Assembly (NCBI RefSeq): GCF_003056725.1
Contig: NZ_QBKZ01000004.1
Span: forward strand, 293,596 to 335,823
Direction: 5' to 3'
Length of the DNA stretch: 42,228 bases
From: Mangrovicoccus ximenensis
GTDB lineage: Bacteria; Pseudomonadota; Alphaproteobacteria; Rhodobacterales; Rhodobacteraceae
Shown here: in pieces, positions 16,798-25,508 of the stretch
Layout of the letters: each line of letters opens with the position of its first letter
Position numbering within the stretch: the first letter of the stretch is position 1
The notes under the pieces: model-generated
Database searches by the model: none
Seen by the model: only the letters and a program-made list of their open reading frames with translations
What the model was told of the DNA's origin: nothing
Translations under genes and position numbers: made by a program

Positions 16798-17918
16798 GCG
16801 ATGCCGCACCGGCGCATGCGCCGCGCATCGAGCGGGCCGGACTGTCCGGCCGGCTGCGCCCGCTGATCCCCTGGCTGCTGGTCCCGGCAGCCATCCTGCT
16901 GGGCTATCTCGGGATCTGGGCGCAGGCCTCCTGGCCGCTGCTGGAGCCGGTTCTGAACGAGGACGGCACGCTGCGCACCCGGGTCTTCGACCTCGCGCCC
17001 TTCGATGTCCGGCTGTCCTCCTGGCTGACGCTGACCGTGTCCGGCCTCGCCATGGGGATGATGATCTTCGTCATGGCCTCGGGGCTGACGCTGGTCTTCG
17101 GGCTGATGGACGTGATCAATTTCGGCCATGGCGCCTTCGTCGCGATCGGCGCCTTCACCGGCATCACGGTCCTGCTGGCCTTTCCCGGACTGGCGGGCGC
17201 GGAAAGCCTTGCCGCGAACCTCGCGCTGGTCGGCCTTGCCGCGCTGGCCGCCATGGCGGTGACCGGACTGCTCGGCGGGCTCTTCGAGCGGATCATCATC
17301 CGTCCGGTCTACGGCGCGCATCTCAAGCAGATCCTCGTCACCATGGGCGGTCTGATCGTCGCCGAGCAGATGATCCACGTGGTTTGGGGCCCTTCGGAGA
17401 TCTTCATCGCCCGGCCCGAGATGCTGAAGGGCGCGCTGACCTTCCACGGCGCCGCGATCGAAACCTACCGGCTGATGGCGGTGGGGCTCGGCCTGGCGAT
17501 CTTCCTCGCGATCCGTGCGGTGCTGCGCCACACCACCATCGGGCTGATCGTCCGTGCGGGCGTGCAGAACGGCGAGATGGTCGAAGCGCTCGGCTACCGG
17601 CTGCGGCTGGTCTTCGTCGGCGTCTTCATCGCCGGATCGGCGCTGGCGGGACTCGGCGGCGTGATGTGGGGGCTCTACCAGGAGGTGGTCACCGCCACGA
17701 TGGGAGCCGAGATCATGGTGCTCGTCTTCATCGTGGTGATCATCGGCGGGCTCGGCTCGGTCGAGGGCTGCTTCCTCGGTGCGCTGCTGGTCGGCCTGAC
17801 CCAGAACTATGTCGCCTTCCTCGAGCCCAAGGCCGCGCTGGTCAGCGACATCGCGCTGATGGTGCTGATCCTGATGTGGCGTCCCGAGGGCATGATGTCT
17901 GCCGGAGGCCGCCGATGA
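16794..17918 (+). CDS. livH: LIV-type ABC transporter permease, LivH-like
   Basis: A 374-residue inner-membrane permease of the HAAT family. The core motif is VFGLMDVINFGHGAFVAIGA near residue 105, with GLGSVEGCFLGALLVG towards the end and about eight hydrophobic segments. It has an N-terminal extension of about 75 residues, including an extra hydrophobic helix, compared with the usual 290-310. It overlaps livF and livM by 4 bp each, so the operon is translationally coupled. HAAT permeases import branched-chain amino acids, amides, urea or aromatic acids. The nearby Rieske cluster suggests a catabolic substrate, but no binding protein is present to help. Confidence 0.88.
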   Translation: MSDAAPAHAPRIERAGLSGRLRPLIPWLLVPAAILLGYLGIWAQASWPLLEPVLNEDGTLRTRVFDLAPFDVRLSSWLTLTVSGLAMGMMIFVMASGLTLVFGLMDVINFGHGAFVAIGAFTGITVLLAFPGLAGAESLAANLALVGLAALAAMAVTGLLGGLFERIIIRPVYGAHLKQILVTMGGLIVAEQMIHVVWGPSEIFIARPEMLKGALTFHGAAIETYRLMAVGLGLAIFLAIRAVLRHTTIGLIVRAGVQNGEMVEALGYRLRLVFVGVFIAGSALAGLGGVMWGLYQEVVTATMGAEIMVLVFIVVIIGGLGSVEGCFLGALLVGLTQNYVAFLEPKAALVSDIALMVLILMWRPEGMMSAGGRR

Positions 17919-19021
17919 CCGCGCCGCGCTCCTGGCTGCTGATCGCCGTCGTGGCGGTGATCCTCGCGGCGCTGGCCGCCGCGCCCTTCCTGTTCCCGGG
18001 CGTGCGCGCAATGGACACCGCGGCGCGGATCTGCGTCTTCATCGTGCTCGCGGCGTCCTATGACCTGATGCTCGGCTATGCCGGGATCGTCAGCTTCGCC
18101 CATGTGATGTTCTTCGGCATGGGCGCTTATGGCGTGGCGCTGGCCTCGGTGCATCTGGGCCGCGAGGCGCCGGGGCTGATCCTCGGGGCCGGGGCGGGCA
18201 TGGCGGTGGCGGTCGTGCTGGCGGCGCTGATCGGGCTGTTCTCGCTGCGCGTCCGGGCGATCTTCTTCGCGATGATCACGCTGGCCGTGGCCTCGGCCGT
18301 CGCCGTTCTGGTCAGCCAGCTCTCCGGGCTCACGGGCGGCGAGGATGGGCTCAGCTTCCAGATCCCGCGGGCCCTGAGCCCGTCGGCGGCCTATCTGCCC
18401 GATCCCCTGCCGGGCCTCGACCCGGCAGCTCTGCCCGGGGTGGTCTTCGGCGATGCGCCGATGGAGAGCCTCTTCTCCGAGGTGCGCGCCAACGGCAAGC
18501 TCGCCGCTTATTACTTGGTCTTCGCCTCGATGCTGGTGCTCCTGGCGCTGATGCGGCGGCTGACCGTGTCGCCCTTCGGCACCGTGCTGCAGGCGATCCG
18601 CGAGAACGAGTTCCGCGCCGAGGCGATCGGCTACCGCGTGGTGCGCTACCGCATCGCCGTGACCTGCATCTCGGCGGGCATCGCGGCGCTGGCGGGCGCG
18701 CTCTATGCGGTCTGGCTGCGCTATGTCGGGCCCGACACGGTTCTGGGCTTCCCGATCATGGTCGACCTCCTGCTGATGGTGGTGATCGGCGGCATGGGCA
18801 CGGTCTGGGGCGCGGTGATCGGCGTGACGCTGTTCATGCTGGCACGCGGCTACCTGCAGGACCTGATGGCGGCGGCACAGGGCGCGGTTGCCGCCGACCT
18901 GCCGGCGCTGGCGGTCCTGCTCGAACCCGACCGCTGGCTGATGTGGCTGGGCCTCCTCTTCATCCTCAGCGTCTATTTCTTCCCCGCGGGGATCGCCGGA
19001 CGGCTGAAATCCGGACGCTGA
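17915..19021 (+). CDS. livM: LIV-type ABC transporter permease, LivM-like
   Basis: A 368-residue second permease of the same importer. It has LMLGYAGIVSFAHVMFFGMGAYG near residue 50, the EAA-type loop FGTVLQAIRENEFRAEAIGY near 230, and VVIGGMGTVWGAVIG towards the C-terminus. The long periplasmic segment (residues ~140-190) is a common LivM feature. It starts inside livH (ATGA) and is followed after 3 bp by an APC-like permease gene. It is complete. The partner ATPase LivG and the periplasmic binding protein are not found in the window, presumably lost or located elsewhere. Confidence 0.9.
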   Translation: MTAPRSWLLIAVVAVILAALAAAPFLFPGVRAMDTAARICVFIVLAASYDLMLGYAGIVSFAHVMFFGMGAYGVALASVHLGREAPGLILGAGAGMAVAVVLAALIGLFSLRVRAIFFAMITLAVASAVAVLVSQLSGLTGGEDGLSFQIPRALSPSAAYLPDPLPGLDPAALPGVVFGDAPMESLFSEVRANGKLAAYYLVFASMLVLLALMRRLTVSPFGTVLQAIRENEFRAEAIGYRVVRYRIAVTCISAGIAALAGALYAVWLRYVGPDTVLGFPIMVDLLLMVVIGGMGTVWGAVIGVTLFMLARGYLQDLMAAAQGAVAADLPALAVLLEPDRWLMWLGLLFILSVYFFPAGIAGRLKSGR

Positions 19022-19024
19022 CCG

Positions 19025-20233
19025 ATGGACCTGACCGAATTTCTCGCCGCCGCCGTCCTGGCTGCGGTCTTCTCCGTCCTCGCCTTCGGGCCGCTCCGGG
19101 CGAGCCGGGCCTGGCGGGCGATGCTGACGCCGCTGGCCTCGATCATCGGCAGCGGCTTCCTCGTCTCGGTGCCGCTGGTGGCGGGGCGGATCGGGCTCTG
19201 GGCGGTGCCCGCCATGGCGGCGCTCACCGGCATCGCCTGGCTGATCGGCGGCGCGATCCGCTACAATATCCGCCATGGCGAGGCCCGCTGTGCCGAGGCG
19301 CCGCGCGGCCACCACATTCCCTCGATCGAGACCCTGTCGCATCTGGTGCTGACCGGCGCCTATTTCATCTCGGTCGCCTATTACCTGGTGCTGCTCGGCA
19401 GCTTCCTGGCGAAGCTCGCAGGCATCGCCGACCCGCGCTTCGCCGCGCTGATCGCCACCGGTCTGGTCGCGGCGATCGCGCTGACCGGGGTGGTCCGCGG
19501 GCTCGAGGGCGTCGAGAAGGCCGAGCGCTTCACCGTCAGCGCCAATCTCGCCGCCATCGCCGCGCTGCTGGCGGCGCTCGGGCTCTTCGCGGCGCGGCTG
19601 CCCGAAGGCTATGTCTGGAGCGATCCCGGGGCGGCGCCGGAGTTCGATTGGGACACGCTGCGCTTCCTGATGGGGCTCCTGATCGTCGTGCAGGGCTTCG
19701 AGACGACCCGCTTCATGGGCTCGCTCTATGATGCGCCGACAAGGGAGAGGGCGATGAAGCGGGCGCAGGGCCTGTCCTCGGCGGTCTATCTGGTGTTCTT
19801 CGCGTTGATGATCCCGCTCTATCCGTTCTTCCCCCAAGGCGCCGATGTCGCCGGGGTGATCGAGGTGATCGGGCGGGTTTCGCCGGTCCTGCCCTTCGTG
19901 GTCGCCTTCGGCGCCATCGCCAGCCAGTTCAGCGCAGCCGTGGCGGATTCCCTCGGCGCCAGCGGGCTCGTGTCGGACACGACCCATGGCCATGTCACGC
20001 CGCGCCACGCCTATATCGCCATCGGTGCGGTGGCGGTCTCGGTGATCTGGGCGACGGATGTCACCGCGCTGGTGGCGCTGGCCTCGCGGGCCTTCGCGCT
20101 GTTCTACGCGCTGCAATGCCTCGTCGCGATGCTGACCGCTTGGGAGCGCAGCGAGCGGCTCCGCGCGGTCTGGCACGGGGCGCTTTCGCTGCTCTGCTTC
20201 GGCGTCGCCGTGGCGGGCATCCCGGCGGGCTGA
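19025..20233 (+). CDS. APC-superfamily-like permease
   Basis: A 402-residue polytopic membrane protein with about 11-12 hydrophobic segments. Segment ASIIGSGFLVSVPLVAG (residues ~37-55) looks like the unwound helix-1 glycine region of APC/LeuT-fold transporters, and QGFETTRFMGSLYDAPTRERAM is similar to the helix-6 region of amino acid permeases. The substrate is not known. It follows livM by only 3 bp, so it belongs to the same transcript, which is unusual beside a complete ABC importer. Its stop at 20233 lies 3 bp from the convergent exonuclease stop. Fold assignment is moderate. Confidence 0.72.
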   Translation: MDLTEFLAAAVLAAVFSVLAFGPLRASRAWRAMLTPLASIIGSGFLVSVPLVAGRIGLWAVPAMAALTGIAWLIGGAIRYNIRHGEARCAEAPRGHHIPSIETLSHLVLTGAYFISVAYYLVLLGSFLAKLAGIADPRFAALIATGLVAAIALTGVVRGLEGVEKAERFTVSANLAAIAALLAALGLFAARLPEGYVWSDPGAAPEFDWDTLRFLMGLLIVVQGFETTRFMGSLYDAPTRERAMKRAQGLSSAVYLVFFALMIPLYPFFPQGADVAGVIEVIGRVSPVLPFVVAFGAIASQFSAAVADSLGASGLVSDTTHGHVTPRHAYIAIGAVAVSVIWATDVTALVALASRAFALFYALQCLVAMLTAWERSERLRAVWHGALSLLCFGVAVAGIPAG

Positions 20234-20236
20234 GGC

Positions 20237-21235
20237 TCAGGCCCCGACCCGCGCCGTCATCTCGCGCATCAGCCGGGAATTGCGCGCCATCGCGTCGAGC
20301 ACGTCGCCGAAGGTGCGCAGCCCCTTGGCCTCGAGCATCGGGATCATCCGCAGGAACACCTCGGCGGTCGCCTGCGTGTCGCCGAGCGCGGTATGGCGCG
20401 CCTCTTCGGGGATGGTGACGCCGAAGCGCGCGGCCAGCGCGTCGAGCGTGTGCTCCTCCTGCTGGCCGAAGAGGATCGCCGACAGGAGCACAGTGTCGAG
20501 CACCGGGTTGTCGAAGGCGGCGCCGATCGCGGGGGCGTGGCGGTGGAAGAAAGCCATGTCGAAGGGCGCGTTATGCGCCACCAGCACCGCGCGATGGGCG
20601 AAGCGGTGGAAATACGCCCCGGCCTCGGCAATGCCGGGCTGGCCCTGCACCATCTCGTCGGTGATGCCGTGGATCTTGGTCGAGCCGGGGGGGATCCGGC
20701 GCCCCGGATCGACCAGCTGGTCGATCACCTCGCCGGGGACCAGCCGCCCGTTCACCGCGCGCAGCGCGGCGATCTGGACGATCTCGTCGCCGCCATTCGG
20801 GTCGAGCCCTGTCGTTTCGGTGTCGAAGATCACGTAAGTCAGCCGCGACAGCGGCGTCGCATCCACGGCGGCGTGGTCGGTATGCGCCAGGAGATCGAAA
20901 TCATAGACCGCGTTGCGTTCGGGCACGAAGCCCTTGGGCGGCGCGGCCGACGGCACCGGGCGGGCGGCATGGATCGGGATGGTCAGCCAGGAATTGCCGT
21001 CATGGTCCCATTCCGGCCAGATCTCGCTGCCATGCCGGTCGAGCACCTCGCGGCCGGTCAGCGTGTCGGTCTCGGGATCGAGCGGCTGGGCGAGGGTGCG
21101 CTCCAGCACCGAGACGCTCATCGGCTCGCCGCGCCAGCTCAGCCGGATCTCGGCGCCGGGCTCGTCCGGCGCCATGGCGAGCGAGACGACCCCGGCCAGC
21201 TCTTCGGCGGCGCCACGGGAGGCCGGACCTCCGGA
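20237..21235 (-). CDS. DEDDh 3'-5' exonuclease (DnaQ-like) fused to an ATPase-like domain, N-terminus missing
   Basis: The C-terminal ~190 residues are a DnaQ/epsilon-type exonuclease: ExoI FDTETTG, then KIHGITDEMV, ExoII HNAPFDMAFF, and ExoIII H-x-A-L-G-D (RHTALGDTQAT). Before it lies ~110 residues resembling a histidine-kinase-type ATPase fragment (VSLAMAPDEPGAEIRLSW, LTGREVLDRHGSEIWPEW). Rhodobacterales have ~650-700-residue proteins of this build with an N-terminal membrane part. Here similarity ends near 21235 and unrelated sequence follows, so about half is gone. The exonuclease core itself is intact. It would be a DNA-trimming or repair enzyme; no more specific role can be stated. Confidence 0.82.
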   Translation of the reverse strand, partial: SGGPASRGAAEELAGVVSLAMAPDEPGAEIRLSWRGEPMSVSVLERTLAQPLDPETDTLTGREVLDRHGSEIWPEWDHDGNSWLTIPIHAARPVPSAAPPKGFVPERNAVYDFDLLAHTDHAAVDATPLSRLTYVIFDTETTGLDPNGGDEIVQIAALRAVNGRLVPGEVIDQLVDPGRRIPPGSTKIHGITDEMVQGQPGIAEAGAYFHRFAHRAVLVAHNAPFDMAFFHRHAPAIGAAFDNPVLDTVLLSAILFGQQEEHTLDALAARFGVTIPEEARHTALGDTQATAEVFLRMIPMLEAKGLRTFGDVLDAMARNSRLMREMTARVGA

Positions 21236-21435
21236 AATGCGGTCTGCGGCGCTTCCGGGTGTCGGCACGGGCGGCGGGGCGCTCTGCCGGCAGGCGCCCA
21301 ACGGGGGCTGTCGGTCTCCTGCAGCGCCTCGCCGCGTCCGGACGTGCCGCAAGTCACCGGAAGACCGGGGGCCACGGAACCGACACAGCCGGTCTGGCCG
21401 TGGCCCGCGTCCGGTCGCAGGAAACCTGCGGGCGT

Positions 21436-21708
21436 TCAGCCCAGATCGACCTGGAAATTGTAGAAGGCGTAGGGATCGGCGGCCATCCCTGTTTCGCCCT
21501 CGGCAGTGTCCCTGAAATTGCCGGCGATGTCGCCGTCCGTTTCGACGGCCATGCGCCGCACCGGGACATAGCGCCATTCGGAGTCGCCTGCGGCGGTCGT
21601 TGTCTGGACGACATCATCGGCATTCATCAGGTCATTTCCGAAGCCGCCAATGGCGGCCTCGCCGCTATCGCGGACAAATATCAGCGTGTCTTCGATATCT
21701 TCGGCCAT
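21436..21708 (-). CDS. Small acidic hypothetical protein
   Basis: A 90-residue ORF, ATG 21708 with GGAGAAA at good spacing, stop at 21436. It is acidic and starts MAEDIEDTLIFVRDSGEAAI; it ends PYAFYNFQVDLG. It has no Cys, no signal peptide and no transmembrane segment. I do not recognise a family. The clear ribosome site and amino-acid-like composition argue that it is real. Similar length and acidity occur in many orphan Rhodobacterales proteins. It stands alone between the exonuclease fragment and the IS5-family remnant; 21236-21435 and 21709-21918 hold nothing else I can support. Confidence 0.5.
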   Translation of the reverse strand: MAEDIEDTLIFVRDSGEAAIGGFGNDLMNADDVVQTTTAAGDSEWRYVPVRRMAVETDGDIAGNFRDTAEGETGMAADPYAFYNFQVDLG

Positions 21709-21918
21709 ATCCGTTTCTCCGGTAGCGGCGCCGGACCGTCCGCCGCCATCGGAGAGATTCTGGGGGATGGATGTGTCCGGCTTGTTTCCATTGGCGTTTC
21801 GATTGTTTCCGTGAGGTTGCAGTCTTGTGTCATGCATGGCCTGCAGCGGTGCCGGACCTCGGGGGCCTGTGCGGGGAGAGGCGAACCTGGCGGGCATCAA
21901 GGGTTTGGAGGTCGAGGT

Positions 21919-22567
21919 GGCGGTGTTGCGCAAATCCAGGAGGGTTCATCTTGTGAAGCGAGCATGCTAGCCGGGCAGCATGAGAAGACCACCGAAGACG
22001 ACCAACTGGAAGAGCTTGCGAGCCGCTGCGCGCCATCTGTTCGGGCGAACCGGCGAGGGATGCTGCCGGAGCTCTTGACGCAGATTGGCCCGGATCAGGA
22101 GATCGCCACGGTAACAGCCGAGTTGCCAGCGGATGCACCACCGGTTCGAGCACCGCTGGTGACGCCTGCGACACGCACGCCTGCCACGACGCCGTCGCCG
22201 AGCACGAAACGAGATCCTGCGCGCGGCAAGGCATCTTGGCCGGGCGTCCTGGCGGACCTGGAGCGGGGACCACCGCCGGAGCAGGGGGGAGATATGGGCC
22301 GGACCGGGAAAAGGTCCGGGGGACCTTTCCCTCGGCGATTGGACGACCTGCGTGAAGCTGCCCGGCCAGCGCCAGCTGTCAGGGGATTTCGACCGCCAAG
22401 TTGCCGAGCTCCAGATCCGGGTCATTCGCGGCTGCGCTCGGACCGATGGCGCTTGCCGCTCAGTCCTCAACCGCTTCACGGCACTGGGCATCCCGGTCAC
22501 CGTGGCCCTGGAACAAGTCTGTCCGGGGAAGGTTCTGGCCGTGAGCTGAATTGTGCAACAGTGCCCC
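21919..22567 (+). mobile_element. IS5-family insertion sequence remnant A
   Basis: The ends GGCGGTGTTGCGCAAATCC (21919) and TTGTGCAACAGTGCCCC (22551-22567) form imperfect terminal inverted repeats. Between them are out-of-frame pieces of an IS5-family transposase: RRPPKTTNWKS near the left end, LPELLTQIGPDQEIATVTA (~22060), a DTHACHDAVAEH piece (~22165, from the DTRKCHDAI motif), and FDRQVAELQIRV...LNRFTALGIPVT (~22385-22505) at the C-terminus. The section between transposase residues ~20 and ~170 is deleted. At ~650 bp it is shorter than the usual ~850-1000 bp. It is dead. Confidence 0.8.
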
Positions 22568-22855
22568 TTCAGGCTGCCTTGGCCGGGCCCGGAAATTTCG
22601 ATTTGATCATTCTCGACGACATCTCCTGCGCGCAGAAGGGCCAAAACCCAGCGCTCCGGTCTCAGCGAGCAGAGTGCCAGGGGCTGCGAGACCAGGAGGC
22701 TCGCCCTCGCCGCCGGTCCGCCTTTCCGCGCCCGGGGCTGCGTCTTTGCGGACCGAACCGTCACCGTTGTCGCGATCGGCGGGCTGGTCCGGCACGCCCG
22801 TTTCAGGGTTTGCGCAGGCCCGCAGGAGCCACGGTCCGTACGATTCCCCCGTGAT
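22568..22855 (+). pseudogene. IstB (IS21-family helper ATPase) remnant
   Basis: Directly after the right end of remnant A, FDLIILDDISCAQKGQ matches the Walker B region of IstB (FDLLILDDISY...KDQ). After a frameshift, PFRARGCVFADRTVTVVAIG and GLVRHARF match the IstB C-terminus (QPFGEW..VFPD..MTVAAIDRLVHHA). The N-terminal half with Walker A is absent. IstB is the ATP-dependent targeting partner of IstA in IS21 elements. This is a decayed fragment, and the IS5-family element may have inserted into it. Confidence 0.65.
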
Positions 22856-23458
22856 GAGCGGCAATAGCTGCTGGTGGCGGGCTGCCGCATCCCGGCCCCC
22901 GTCTCCCGAGCCTGTCGACCCGTCGGCAGCCTCCAGCGATAGACCCGAGGCGGTGAGCGCACGCTTGCCTCAACAAGGCCCGCAGCGGTCAAACCCGGCC
23001 AATTGGGGTGTCGGCCGCCGCCGAAGAGGTTGACGCCCTGCAAACGGGGCTGACCGCAAGATCGCCTGGAGGTCGCGACCGGGCCGATCCGGCGGGACAG
23101 AGGGGCGTCGTGCACGGTCGACGGCTGGGCAAGCTTGGATGGCATTGTCCCGGAGCGCACCAGAACGGCCTTGCCTTCAACGCCGTGCGGCAGTCCTGCT
23201 GCAACTTGATTTCGGCGGACCGGCGTGCCGGGCGATCCGGCCGGAAGCTTTGATTTTCGCGATCCTTGCGCAAGCTTCTGAATAAAATGGGATTTTCTGT
23301 GAAATCCAAGGCCCGGAAAGTTTTCTTTTCGGCCGCAATGTTCCGCTAAGTCAAGTTTTTGTTGCATAAGTTATTAATATTAACTTAATTAAACACAATC
23401 TTGCCTGAATTGTTCATGCATTTTGATGCCCTTTGCCGAACGAAAGGCCTTTGCAGCC
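22856..23458. other. Non-coding stretch, GC-rich then AT-rich, upstream of the secreted protein
   Basis: 22856-23250 is GC-rich with no ORF that resembles a protein in any frame; it may be further decayed mobile DNA. From about 23260 the base composition falls sharply, with T and A runs around 23340-23400. This AT-rich part probably holds the promoter of the secreted protein. Confidence 0.45.
23368..23386. promoter_or_regulatory. 19-bp AT-rich palindrome
   Basis: AAGTTA-TTAATAT-TAACTT, a perfect inverted repeat in an AT-rich island about 75 bp before the secreted-protein start. TTGCAT (23362) and TTAATT (23385) with 17 bp between them could be -35/-10 elements, so the palindrome would overlap the promoter and act as an operator. 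Position and symmetry are the only evidence. Confidence 0.5.
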
Positions 23459-24472
23459 ATGGCCCGCCCCCAGTTGATCGCTCCGCTTGCCCTTGCCTCC
23501 AGCCTTGCCGGCCCCTTCGCCCTTGCAAATCCCGAATTGGTCGGAACGCCATATTCCGCGGTGAACACGCAATTCAGCCATGATGTGACGGCATCCGGGA
23601 CGAGGGATTTCTGGAGCGCGCTCTACCAGAACGTCGAGGGCTGGGGCGCGCGAAGCCTGACGCTTTCGACCTCTGCCGCCGCGCTCTCGGCGGGGGACGG
23701 GCTGGCGCTGACGGTCAGCCACGATTTCGGGTTCAGCGCGCTGGGGCTCTACAACTACCAGAATTACTACGGCGAAGTCACGATGGAGGGGGTGACGGCG
23801 GATCTGAGCGATACCGATGTCACGCTGTCCTTCGGCGCGTCCCAGGTCGATTCCGGACTGATCGGCGTCTATGTCGAAAGCAGCGCGCTGCATGGCATCA
23901 CCCCAAGCGAGCAAAACGCCAACGGCAATGCAAGCCAGGCCGGGGCGCAGGACGTCACGCTGACCCGGGCCAATGTGAGCGTCACGGCGGCCGCGGGGGC
24001 AAGCCATTCCGGCGGCGGCGGCGCGCTGGTGCTGAACCAGCGCGCACAGCCCGGCGGCGACGGCAAGGAGGACTATCCCAGCGGCAAAGGCAGCGGCAGC
24101 CAGGACGTGACTCTCGGGATCGAGGACAGCACCCTCGCAGCCTTTGCCGAGGGCACGGCCGGGATCCTGATCCGCCAGAAGGGTGGTGCGGGCGGCAACG
24201 GCAAGGACGGCGAAAGCAAGGTCGCCGGCGGCAGCGGCGGCTCGATGGGGAAGGTCGCTTTGACGTTCTCAGAAGGCGATGGCGGCGCCGGCAGCAGGGT
24301 TACCACCACCGGCAGCAGCGCGCCCGGCATCTCCGTGACCTCCGAGGCGGGACGGGGCGGCAACGGCGCTTATGACGGCGGCGCCTTCAGCTTCAGCCCG
24401 GATGCGGGGGCCGGCGGCAGCGGCGGCAGCGGCGGCGCACGGGGCAGTTTTGCCGGAGGTCGGGGCGCTGCC
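23459..24472 (+). CDS. Glycine-rich secreted protein, autotransporter-passenger-like, C-terminally truncated
   Basis: About 338 residues remain. A Sec signal peptide is clear (MARPQLIAPLALASSLAGPFALA). The following sequence has beta-helix-like repeats of alternating hydrophobic and polar residues (SADLSDTDVTLSFG-like strands) and, from about residue 170, Gly/Asp/Asn-rich blocks (GGAGGNGKDGE, GGSGGSGGARGSF). This matches passengers of autotransporter barrel proteins in Rhodobacterales. The expected C-terminal beta-barrel is missing: the frame runs into antisense LysR sequence from about 24472. The start could also be ATG 23426, 11 codons earlier. Without the barrel it would at best be a periplasmic fragment. 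Whether it was an adhesin is unknown. Confidence 0.7.
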
Positions 24473-24478
24473 GCCCTG

Positions 24479-25375
24479 TCAGCGGCGCAGGCGCTCCGCG
24501 AAGTCCCGGCGGGCGAAATCGACCAGCGCGCGGACCTTGCGCGGCAGGCTGCGGCCCTCGAGCCAGACCGCGCTGACCGGAATGGTTTCGCCCGCGTAGC
24601 CGTCGAGCAGGGGCACCAGCTCTCCCGCTTCCAGCGCCTCGGGCAGCACGAAATCCGGCAGGAAGGCGATGCCCTGGCCGGAAATGGCCAGATCCCGCAC
24701 CACCCGCGCGCTGTTGGCGAAGAGATGGCCGGTGGCATGGATGACATGCTCGCCGTCGCTGCCATGCAGCACCCAGCGATCGGCGGCGCGGCGGTTGGTG
24801 TCGACGATGCAGCGATGCGCCGCCAGGTCGCGCGGATGGGCGGGCATGCCGTGGCGCTCAAGATAGGCGGGGGCGGCGACCAGCCGGCTGCCGATCTGCC
24901 CCAGCCGCCGCGCGGTCAGCGCCGCCACCTCGGGCTGGCCGATCCGGAAGGCCAGGTCGATCCCGTCCGAGGCCAGGTCGACATGGGCGTCGTCGAGCCG
25001 CAGATCCATCACCAGGTCGGGATGTTCGGCGCAGAACCGGCCGAGGAGCTCGCGCACGAAGATCTCGCCGAAGGTCACCGGTGCCGAGACCCGGATCACC
25101 CCGGAAAAGCCGCGCGTGTCCTCGGTCACCTCGCCGATCAGCGCGTCGAGCTCGTCGAGGAGCGCCGGCGCCCGCGCCAGCAGCCGCTCGCCCGCCGGCG
25201 TGATCCCGACCTTGCGCGTGGTCCGCTGCAGCAGCCGCACGCCCAGCCGGGTCTCCAGCTCGCCGACATATTTCGAGGTCAGCCGGTTCGACATGCCCAG
25301 CCGCTCCGCCGCGGCGGTGAAGGAGCCGCTCTGCGCAGTGGCCACGAAGGCCTTGAGACCGTCGATCAGATCCAT
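24479..25375 (-). CDS. LysR-family transcriptional regulator
   Basis: A 298-residue LTTR. The N-terminal HTH covers residues ~4-62 (GSFTAAAERLGMSNRLTSKY, LLQRTTRKVGITPAGERL); the effector domain contains the usual FSGVIRVSAPVTFGE start and VPLLDGY region. It belongs to the CrgA/AaeR-like group. ATG 25375 has GAAAGG upstream and fits the family N-terminus. The regulator is divergent from the VOC dioxygenase/GST operon, the classical LTTR layout, and a T-N11-A type site lies between. It is complete, and its 3' end abuts the broken passenger gene. The effector is probably a quinone or aromatic compound (inferred from the targets). Confidence 0.92.
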   Translation of the reverse strand: MDLIDGLKAFVATAQSGSFTAAAERLGMSNRLTSKYVGELETRLGVRLLQRTTRKVGITPAGERLLARAPALLDELDALIGEVTEDTRGFSGVIRVSAPVTFGEIFVRELLGRFCAEHPDLVMDLRLDDAHVDLASDGIDLAFRIGQPEVAALTARRLGQIGSRLVAAPAYLERHGMPAHPRDLAAHRCIVDTNRRAADRWVLHGSDGEHVIHATGHLFANSARVVRDLAISGQGIAFLPDFVLPEALEAGELVPLLDGYAGETIPVSAVWLEGRSLPRKVRALVDFARRDFAERLRR

Positions 25376-25395
25376 GGCTGCCTTTCGGAACAAAA

Positions 25396-25416
25396 TATGG
25401 ATAGATATACGCCATA
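25396..25416. promoter_or_regulatory. LysR-type binding site (T-N11-A)
   Basis: TATGG (25396-25400) and CCATA (25412-25416) form an interrupted dyad with an 11-bp centre in the 133-bp divergent spacer. It fits the LTTR box and lies close to the LysR gene start, as expected for an autoregulatory and activating site. Confidence 0.55.
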
Positions 25417-25508
25417 ATCGCGATTTCATTCTGGGCGCACAAGGGGCATCTTCCCGTCAACAGAAAAACGCAGCGCCGCAGGCCGGCGCCCCGCAAGGAG
25501 ACAAGACA

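Noticed and set aside
17807..20176. 789-codon minus-strand ORF across livM and the permease
   Set aside because: Shadow frame full of His, Arg, Asp and Gln; the plus strand encodes clear membrane proteins.
24000..24470. Glycine-rich GGC/GGN repeats as a CRISPR or microsatellite
   Set aside because: No regular repeat-spacer structure; the pattern is explained by a Gly-rich secreted protein.
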